In this document: positions 6,534 to 13,399 of the stretch, piece after piece
Numbering within the stretch: the stretch's first letter is position 1
How the letters are laid out: the number at the start of each line of letters is the position of its first letter
Assembly: GCA_027575765.1 (NCBI GenBank)
Contig: JANBPT010001149.1
Coordinates: forward strand, 1-13,399
Direction: 5' to 3'
Source of the DNA: Tieghemiomyces parasiticus
Taxonomy: Eukaryota; Kickxellomycota; Dimargaritomycetes; Dimargaritales; Dimargaritaceae
Length of the DNA stretch: 13,399 bases
Translations under genes and position numbers: made by a program
Notes under the pieces: model-generated
What the model saw: only the letters and a program-made list of their open reading frames with translations
What the model was told of the DNA's origin: nothing
Database searches by the model: none

Positions 6534-9500
6534 TTAGGAATCCTTCGGCGGAGGGACCTTACCGCCCTTGAGGGACCCAAGCAAGGCCCGGGCAAGGACC
6601 TCATTGGCCTCATTGACCTTGGTCTTGTTTGCGGTGGGGGAGTCGGCACCAGTGGACGATTTGGGCGAGTCAACCTTAAGGCCCTTCATCTGGGACAGGA
6701 GGGAGTTGACGATGTTGTCAGTCGGTTTGGGCGCCGCGATGGGGCCAGCAGACGCCGGATTCGTCGACGGGGCGTGGGCAGAGGTGGCAGTTGGCACCTT
6801 GGCGGCCTTAGGTGCGCGCTGACGCCGGGGTTTGCTAGGCGCCGAAGACCCTGCCGCCCCGCTAGGCTGAACTGCTGGCTGTGGGGCAGTAGGCAGAGGG
6901 GTTGCAGGCACCTGGACAGCCGGAGCTGGATCTGCTAGCACGGTGGCCGGTTTGCCCTTGGGCTTGCGCGAGGCCTTGCCCGATGATCTGGCTGCCGGTT
7001 TGGCGGCCGACGGCCCATCAGTGGGGGCCTGTGGGATCGTGAGGGGGGTCGATGCGTGCGCATTTGCCGCTGCATTGCCCGGCTGGGCCGCTGGGGTGGA
7101 ACTGGTGGCTCCGCGCACGTACTGTGGGTTCGACAAGTTCAGTAAGTGTTTCCGGTCGAGCTGGTACCCGCGCCCGGCACTGCACAAGCCGCCAAGGTTG
7201 GTCCCGGCTGGGAAGGGCACGTCGAAAAGAACGCCGACGTGGGTTGCAGTGAGTAGCACTACGTAGCCGCAGGCGGCGAACGGGACGGCCAGGTTGGGGG
7301 TCAGATTGCGCACACGGTCGCCCAGGACGAATGTCTGGTCGGCCAGGCGGGTGGGTGCCTCGCTGGGTTCCAGCACGGCCTGGCGGGGTACCGATGAGAT
7401 GCCAATCTCTTTAGTCTGGTCCTCGGATAGGTAATCGGCCCCATGCTCGCGCAGGAGAGCGTCAACGCCATGCTCCAGTGACGTGACTGATTCCGGGAGG
7501 AGGCTGTCGGCGTCGGCTACAGCGTAGACCAGACGGTCCAGGTGGAGCCCGCGCACAAAGTCGACCAAAGCAGTCACCTCGCCGCCGTCGGCCTTCTCGC
7601 CAAACACATCGGCAGCCTCCGCCTCCCCGGCCTGCGGGTTCTTGGCTAACCACCGAAACAGGCGTGGGCAGGTCGCCTGGTACAGCCGAATCAGATTAAT
7701 GGCGCGGGTCGAGTACCGCCACAGGTCGTCAACCTGGCGGGCGTAGCCCAGGGCGGAGCGTTCTCCGTCAGGGCTGCGAAACCCTAGCCCGACGTCCACC
7801 TCAGTGTCGTCGGCCAGGAATAAAGAAAAGCTGGTGCAGAGGCGACTGAGCACGTGGTAGGGCACGCGTAGGGCGTCCACCACGTCCATAACGTCGTGGT
7901 AGGCCTCACGAGCGGTGAAGGCGTGGCCCAGGTTGCGCTGCCGATCACCAAAGGCACGGTAGCCCGAATCAGTGTGGGCCCGGTACACCCGCATTTTAAG
8001 GCTGACCTCAGCGGGGTTGGCCGGGGCGTTGGCAGCCACCGTCCCGGGCTGGCCGTAGAAGGCCGGGGCCAGGAAGAAAACTGCCGTATCGGCCGGTAGA
8101 CGGCGGTCGCGCGCAAAGAAGGGCCGCTCAACAAATCGCGTATCCTTCCCCCGGGGCTGGTGGATGACGGCCTTAAGCGGGACAAAATCGATGGCGTCGA
8201 CAGGGTCGTACTCCTTCCGCAACCAGCCCTGGTCATCCTCCTTCATGCTGCGGAGCCGCAGTACACCCACTGTGAGCCGGGGTTTCTTAACCCGCAGACC
8301 GCGCGTCTCCATAAAAGCCAAATTGTCCCGGACCTTCTCACGCACCACGGCAGCGTCAGCACCCGACAGGGTCTGCGCCACGACCCGGCCGCGTGGATCG
8401 CGCACATATACCGTGTCGCCGTCGTGCACCGACACGACCTTGGCCTCGCGCAGGTAGGGCCAGTCGACCAGGACCACGCGGTCTAGAAGCTGACCGGCCA
8501 CCTCCGTGACATTAGGGTTCTTCTCAAGGGGCGAGTCGTTCAGGTAGATCACCATGGACTCGCGATGGCTCTTAAGGTTAGAAATCATGACGCGAGCCTT
8601 CTCAGCCTTCCAGTGGTGCGGGAGCTGGAATAAGGAGGGAAACCCCGGCTGTAAGCGGTTACCCGTCCGGGCACCCTCGCAAAGCCCGAATCGGAGGGTC
8701 ACGCTGTCGCTCAGGCTGGGGCCGTGGAACCGGGCCACCTTGCAGTGGTTGGCCGTCACGTCCGGGAAGTGTTCTGGATCCGGCGAGGGGTACACCGGTA
8801 GCGACTTGGGGCTGTAGATGAAGGCCAGGGTTTCGTTGAACCGGTTTCGGTGCTTCTCGTCACGGGTCAGCAGGTGATCGCGCGACTTCATGGCCGCTAA
8901 AAGCCGCTTCTCCTCAATGAAGGGGATGAGCACCACCGACTCGTAGGCCTGGCGCTTACCGTTTAAGTCCGTCTTAAACTCGTGCGGATACAAGTCAATG
9001 ACCGGCGAGTTGGGGTCGGTGAGGAGATCCTGGTACGCTGCCGGCAGTAGGTCGCGGCTGAATGCCGGTAAGACACCCATCAGTTGCTGGAAGGGCAGGA
9101 GGGGCTTCCCCATGTCGAAACGGAGATCGAGGGACTCCAGGTCGCGCACGTCTGGCGCAACAGGCGCAGGTCAAAGGGGGGGAGAGGGGAGAGGGTCATA
9201 TCGGGAAAGTTAGGTGGGCTATCGACAGATGCGGGGAGGGAGTTAAGGGAGAATAAGAGCCGCCAGATAACATTTGCCAGCCCGGCACTGTATGCCCTGG
9301 ACTTACCAGATAGCATGGGGGCGTAGTGGTATGGGTAGAAGTAGGACCACGACACGATCCCGTGGTAGTAGTAGTGCAGGGTCCACTGTAGCATCTTGAT
9401 GTAGTGGTGTACCATGGACCGCACCTCGGGGGAACCGGGCGCGTACTCCCAGTTGAGCTTGGACTTGTAGTACTGCTTGTTGGCCTTGTAGTCCGGCTCG

Positions 9501-11321
9501 ACGTGCTTGATGACGGTGGCCTTGGCATCCTCGAGCAAGGCCTGGTACTTGACGAACACCTGGACCATATTGTCGTTGAAACTGGCTTCGGTGGGCGGCT
9601 CCCGGCTGCCGAAGGGCAATTGCAGCGTGATGGGCCGGTTAGCGGCGTGGGCGTCCACACCGACCCGCAGGCCCAAGTTCAGGCCTGCCTCCTTGATAAA
9701 AGTGCGGTTCGCCGGGTCGATTTCTGTAAAGTACACGCGCTGCTCCTTGCGCTGGGTCACGAAGCGGTAGATAAGGTCCAGGATGGCGCACTGCTGCGGA
9801 GTGATGTGGGCCGGATAGTGCTTAGTGGCATGCTTTGGGTTGCGGAACAGAGGGTGCTGGGCGATGCGCTCCTTGTCGGCAATGAAGTCGTAGATGCGCA
9901 GCCCGTTCAAAAAAGCCTCAAAGTTGTGCAAGTTGATGATTCCGTTTTCAGTGAGATAGCCCGGAAGGGTAGGCAGCACCGTCTTGTAGGCAGCGAACAA
10001 GTACAACATGCCCTGCTTGCTGATGTGCAGGTCGGGCAGGTGGGGCACGAAGTCGTTACCCAGGAGCATGGTGATCAGGATGAAGTCGTCAATCACGCGG
10101 TCCAAGCTGAAGGGGAACCGTACCTCGCGCTGCACGTCCTGGAAGTCCAGTTGCAGGTAGTCGCGCAGCAGCGAAATGTGGAATAGGAGGAACCGCGGTG
10201 CAACTTTACGCGGCGGGGGCGCCTCGGCGCTGGTCTTGCGCTGCTCATACACAATCTCCTCGCGCAGAATTGAGAGGTGGGGTTCGTGGGTTACCAAACC
10301 CAGCACGATCAGGTCGGCGTCCTGGCCATAGAAGCAGTGGCGCGTATTGGGATCGTAATCGGGCTGGGCCTTGGCCAGGCGAATATATTCCATGATCTTG
10401 TGCTCGCCCTCACCGGGTACCTCGTGTCCTGACAGGATGACCTTGACGTTCTGCCATGCGCGGTCCTCGTTGACCTTGCGGGCGAAGAAGTACTTGAGGT
10501 AGCGAGTGAGCTTCTCCATGAACACGGTGCCGGGTGTGATGCAGTTGCCGTCAAAGATGTCCTCCTTGCCCGCGATCAGACCTTCGCTGGTACTTTTGGC
10601 CAAGAGGCGTTCCGACTCCAGGCCCGAGGTGAACCGGCGAGCGCGCTGCTGGTTCATCTTGGCGCGGGGCGCCACCCCGTCGATAGCCACGAAGAAGACC
10701 TTCTTGGGTTTGACATTGCTGAAAAGCATCTCAATATACTCGAAAATCGTTGGGAATAACACGTGGTCGGGGATTGGGGCACGCAGGGCCCCCTCATCGT
10801 TGGAGCGGCTACAGTTGTGGATGACGCCGTTGAGATCCAGGTAAAGATTGTCTTTTGGTGGGGGAAATGGCGTTGGGTAACGGGCAGGTGATAATAGAGA
10901 ACCCAGATTTTGAAATAAGCACTCAGAACGCCACGAGGGAAGGAGGGGGAGGTGGACCTACCCGGCGAGCAAAATAGGATGATGAACCGGCTGCTTCTTT
11001 TGGATTAACAATTCCGCGTGAAACTACTTACCAAACTCGGGATACATTCCATCGTCAATAATTTTGTAGCAGAGAGGATATCTCTCGCTGGGTTGAGTGA
11101 GGGGCGAGAAACAGAGGGTATTATAACGGTTACGAATTAGCGGGGAGGCAAGGGGGGGTTGCTGATAGAGGGCTTAAGCCGCGCGGTAAGCAGGGTGCTC
11201 GGGTGCTGGTCCCGTGGATGGGAATGGCGCACTGTCCGAGTACACTGCTACGATGGCCCTTGCCATCCGGTCGGCCGTTTTGCATTTACCTCATCCACAA
11301 GAAGAATTTCGGGATACCCAT
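6534..11321 (-). CDS. XRN1: 5'-to-3' exoribonuclease 1 (Xrn1), complete, four exons
   Basis: Minus-strand exons 11321-11290, 11087-11032, 10851-9307 and 9151-6534 join in phase to 4251 bases, 1416 residues plus TAA. Xrn1 degrades decapped, 5'-monophosphate mRNA in the cytoplasm and P-bodies. The start gives MGIPKFFLWMSERYP, the Xrn1-type N-terminus rather than the Rat1/Xrn2 one. Metal-binding acidic residues are all present: D35 (YLDLNG), D87 (VAIDG), E177 and E179 (PGEGEHK), D207 and D209 (QDADLI), D296 (GNDFVPHLP). H41 and the 5'-phosphate pocket K94, Q98, R101, R102 are also kept. The second conserved region spans about 545-655 (DMGKPLLPFQQLMGVLP). A PAZ/Tudor-like part lies near 767-805 and the SH3-like domain near 1152-1228, ending with HLLNLSNPQYV. 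The last 190 residues are a Pro/Ala/Ser/Lys-rich, probably disordered tail with two leucine-rich motifs. Length fits fungal Xrn1 (yeast about 1530). Oddity: residue 8 is Leu where the family normally has Arg. Introns are 202, 180 and 155 bases. It is head-to-head with IWR1. Confidence 0.97.
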
Positions 11322-11919
11322 GGTGACGGCGTCAAAGGGGCTGGTTAGGTTAAGCTGGAAAAACCGAGTAGAAGTCAATATCGTGCCGGGGGTCTTGCGG
11401 GTGATAGGAGGGAAATCCTGAATGTACGTTTAAGGCAGAAGGGTGGTAGAGAAAACCGTCAAACTCAAGCTAGCGGCAATAAGGCGGCAGATGAAAGGCA
11501 GTGACTAACGAATGGAGGGAGATGAGCTGCGATCCGTTGAGCCTGAGCTACCGGTGGATGGGGTGAGGACACGAGGGGCATAGACGGTAGTCGCGTAACG
11601 AAAGGCGGCTTGTCGCGTGCAGCCAGAAGGCAACCTTCGACTTCGAAGGCGTCCGGCAGCCAGGCACCACCGTGGCTAGGAGCCTAATAGGGGGGGGGGC
11701 AACTGTGAGTGAGGACGAAGGACAGCAGGCTGCCAGTACATTGGCCGCAGAAGCGCTCCGCTCCTACGCTGTCATTGGCGACACGGGGCGCATAATGGCC
11801 GCAGCCGCAGGAGAGACAGCCATTCATCACCTTCACACTGGCGCGGGATGCTCGTCGAGAGTGAGCACCCGGCACCGACTATTCTGATGTATTTGCTTAT
11901 ATTGGTCGTTTCAAATGGC

Positions 11920-11935
11920 CATAGTGATGACTATG
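11920..11935. repeat. Short inverted repeat (6-bp arms, 4-bp loop)
   Basis: CATAGT and ACTATG flank GATG. Such a short repeat can arise by chance, but it lies about 65 bases from the perfect 18-bp palindrome in the same AT-rich promoter segment. Confidence 0.4.
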
Positions 11936-11996
11936 ATATACCCACAAAATAACAGAAACTGGACACTTTTAAACCTCGGTTCCATGCCCAAAGATC

Positions 11997-12014
11997 GATT
12001 TAGATATCTAAATC
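11997..12014. promoter_or_regulatory. Perfect 18-bp palindrome
   Basis: GATTTAGATATCTAAATC is identical to its reverse complement over 18 bases with no spacer. It lies about 285 bases upstream of the IWR1 ATG and about 680 bases upstream of the XRN1 ATG. A palindrome of this length suggests a site for a dimeric DNA-binding protein, or a cruciform-prone element. The symmetry is seen directly; I cannot name a factor. Confidence 0.5.
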
Positions 12015-12299
12015 ATAGGGCGTAGGACAGGTGCAGCCCGACGAAAGGAGTATTAACCTCGTTTAGTCGATTCCGATAAGCGTCTAGTACCCATGGCCTT
12101 AGGAGGTGGTGGCGTCACTGGTCCTAAATGCCGAGTGCCACGACCCTCTCGGGTGTCCTCTCCTCTGACCCATTCACAATTGTTGCATGCGTCATTGCAT
12201 CCCGTAATTCGTACCTCCTCCCTCTCTCTGCACTCGTATGCTTCTGCCCGCTCCGTTACCATAGTCAAAATAGCACACGCAAGTCCACCTCCCATCGCC

Positions 12300-13399
12300 A
12301 TGGCTACCCTGCGCACATCCACGCCGACCTCAATGCCGGAGACTGGCAATGTCACTCGACCGCTGACCATTTTACGCGTCAAGCGGAAGCGCACCGAGGA
12401 ACCGTACGACGGCTTTGGTAAGTTGTGGAGTATTACTTCTGTCCGACGGGGCCATACAAGGCTAGCCAAAGGAACCCCACTTGATTTTAACATGGGTGTT
12501 AACCCATGCCCCTACTTGCGTCCTCCAATTGAACCCTCCACCTCAACCCCCCGCCAGTCGTCGAACAGCCAGAGAATCTCGCCGAGAAGAAGGCCCGCCA
12601 GGATCCGGGTCAAACCATTCCCCGCCCCTTGGGTAAGTCGTCGAAGCGACCCGGGAATTTCCCTCGCAGGGCGGTGTAGCTCTCGTCTTTCCATCAATCC
12701 ATCAAATGGGACGAACAGATTCCGCTTATCAGGGCACCATCCCGCTATGTCCCTCGCCATGCCTGCCCTTATTAGCTAAGGTGTTCCGCTTCGCCGAGAC
12801 GGTTGATTTGAATGCCTTCGAAATCAGCGAGACGGCGCAGAGCCTTCAGGTACGTGATTTCGTTATTGACAAGGAGCAGCACGAGACCATTTTCTCCGGT
12901 ACCTCCGGGGGACGGAGAAGCTAAAAAGCCCGCCACTCCTTGGAATCCTAAGCACCTTCCACCCCGACCCTGGCTCACTTCTAGTCCCTCTCTGTCGATC
13001 ATGTTCCCGTACTTTAGGAGAAGCTAGCCCGGTTCGCGCAGCGCAAAAAGGCTGTTCTTGACCGACTCAAGCCCAGCCCCTTAGAGGAAACCCAGGACAA
13101 GACCGAGTCGGACCTACTGGATGACAAGCTGGCCGACCGTCGTAACCAGCTCGCCCAGGAGAAAGCCGTAAGTAAATGAGGCAGTAGCTGCGCGGGTGCG
13201 CTGCGGTCCCAATGCCAGATCTCGGCTTCATTTTGCGTAGGTGAAACGCTGTGGCCGCTGACCCTACCCCCCTGCCCAACGTACCCTCCTGAAATGCACC
13301 CATTTCCCCCACCGTCTCGCGCAGAAAGCCTCCGAGCACGCCCGCTTCCGAGTAATGAACCTGAACCGCGCGGCTCTTCCGGCCGACCTCGAGTCGGGC
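12300..13399 (+). CDS. IWR1: Iwr1-type RNA polymerase II nuclear import factor, 5' part
   Basis: Five exons join in phase: 12300-12417, 12558-12632, 12776-12849, 13018-13167 and 13325-13399, the last running off the window. The first 39 codons include TILRVKRKRTEEPYDGF (residues 23-39). This matches the N-terminal hallmark of Iwr1/SLC7A6OS proteins, LRVKRKR followed by an EP motif, which carries the nuclear localisation signal read by importin-alpha. Next come VVEQPENLAEKKARQ and KVFRFAETVD, the latter matching the conserved VF-F/H-ATV element of the family. The last exon has ARFRVMNLNR, also Iwr1-like. Iwr1 binds assembled Pol II in the cytoplasm and directs its import. The acidic, tyrosine-rich Iwr1 domain expected at the C-terminus is outside the window. 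The ATG at 12300 has a good context; ATG 12333 would also keep the motif, and the frame is open upstream to 12093 without convincing content. The third intron (12850-13017) is uncertain because its start reads like coding sequence. Confidence 0.82.

Larger units (their letters stand above)
11322..12299. promoter_or_regulatory. Head-to-head promoter region of XRN1 and IWR1
   Basis: The start codons of XRN1 (minus) and IWR1 (plus) are 978 bases apart with no supported gene between, so this region must carry both promoters. It contains a GC-rich part (about 11500-11880) with a run of ten G at 11690-11699, then an AT-rich part (about 11880-12060) with an 18-bp palindrome and a nearby hairpin-like repeat. 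The stretch before the IWR1 start is pyrimidine-rich. Short open frames at 11672-11887 (plus) and 11684-11875 (minus) have no recognisable content. I could not identify a TATA box with confidence. Confidence 0.55.

Noticed and set aside
6942..10844. Long plus-strand open frames inside the XRN1 locus
   Set aside because: They arise from the GC-rich third positions of XRN1 codons read on the opposite strand; none has a recognisable motif.
11634..11649. Near-palindrome CCTTCGACTTCGAAGG
   Set aside because: Imperfect and composed of a short CTTCGAAG core; weak compared with the 18-bp palindrome nearby.
11672..11887. Overlapping open frames on both strands in the XRN1/IWR1 promoter
   Set aside because: Both strands are open because the segment is GC-rich; neither has a family motif, and a run of ten G lies inside.
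11911..11990. Possible tRNA gene (TGGCCATAGTG as A box, GGTTCCATGCC as B box)
   Set aside because: The B box has mismatches, the T-arm stem does not pair, and no acceptor stem can be formed.

Overview
The window looks like nuclear DNA of a fungus with small, frequent spliceosomal introns. The evidence is GT-AG introns with GTRAGT-type donors, several CTAAC-type branch points, compact genes, and a gene set that is clearly eukaryotic: ribosomal proteins uL29 and eL31, the cytoplasmic exonuclease Xrn1, and the RNA polymerase II import factor Iwr1. Coding exons are GC-rich and favour codons ending in C or G; intergenic DNA is more AT-balanced. The number of introns (15 located in three genes) argues against a Saccharomyces-type yeast. 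An early-diverging or otherwise intron-rich filamentous or zoosporic fungus is my inference, not a proven assignment.

Layout, left to right. (1) Positions 1-76: the last 24 codons of RPL35 (uL29), plus strand. (2) 77-1218: gene-poor convergent spacer holding the poly(A) signals of both flanking ribosomal genes and a strong G-run tract. (3) 1219-1581: complete RPL31 (eL31), minus strand. (4) 1582-3065: divergent spacer with a possible 5'UTR intron end for RPL31, a low-confidence two-exon reading frame, a GATG microsatellite and a CACGTG palindrome. (5) 3066-6285: a nine-exon gene, plus strand, for an unrecognised coiled-coil protein of 692 residues that I could assemble with phases agreeing at every junction. 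(6) 6286-6533: short tail-to-tail spacer. (7) 6534-11321: XRN1, minus strand, four exons, 1416 residues, catalytic residues intact. (8) 11322-12299: head-to-head promoter region between XRN1 and IWR1, with an 18-bp perfect palindrome. (9) 12300-13399: first five exons of IWR1, plus strand, running off the window.

The recognisable genes are all gene-expression genes: two ribosomal proteins, the main 5'-to-3' mRNA decay enzyme, and the factor that brings Pol II into the nucleus. The head-to-head pairing of XRN1 with IWR1 is the most suggestive arrangement, because Xrn1 is known in yeast to be linked to compensatory changes in Pol II transcription. I found no mobile element, CRISPR array, tRNA or rRNA gene. 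I did not find a clearly new molecular system. The best candidates for novelty are the orphan coiled-coil gene, two leucine-rich motifs in the Xrn1 tail, and the XRN1/IWR1 shared promoter.
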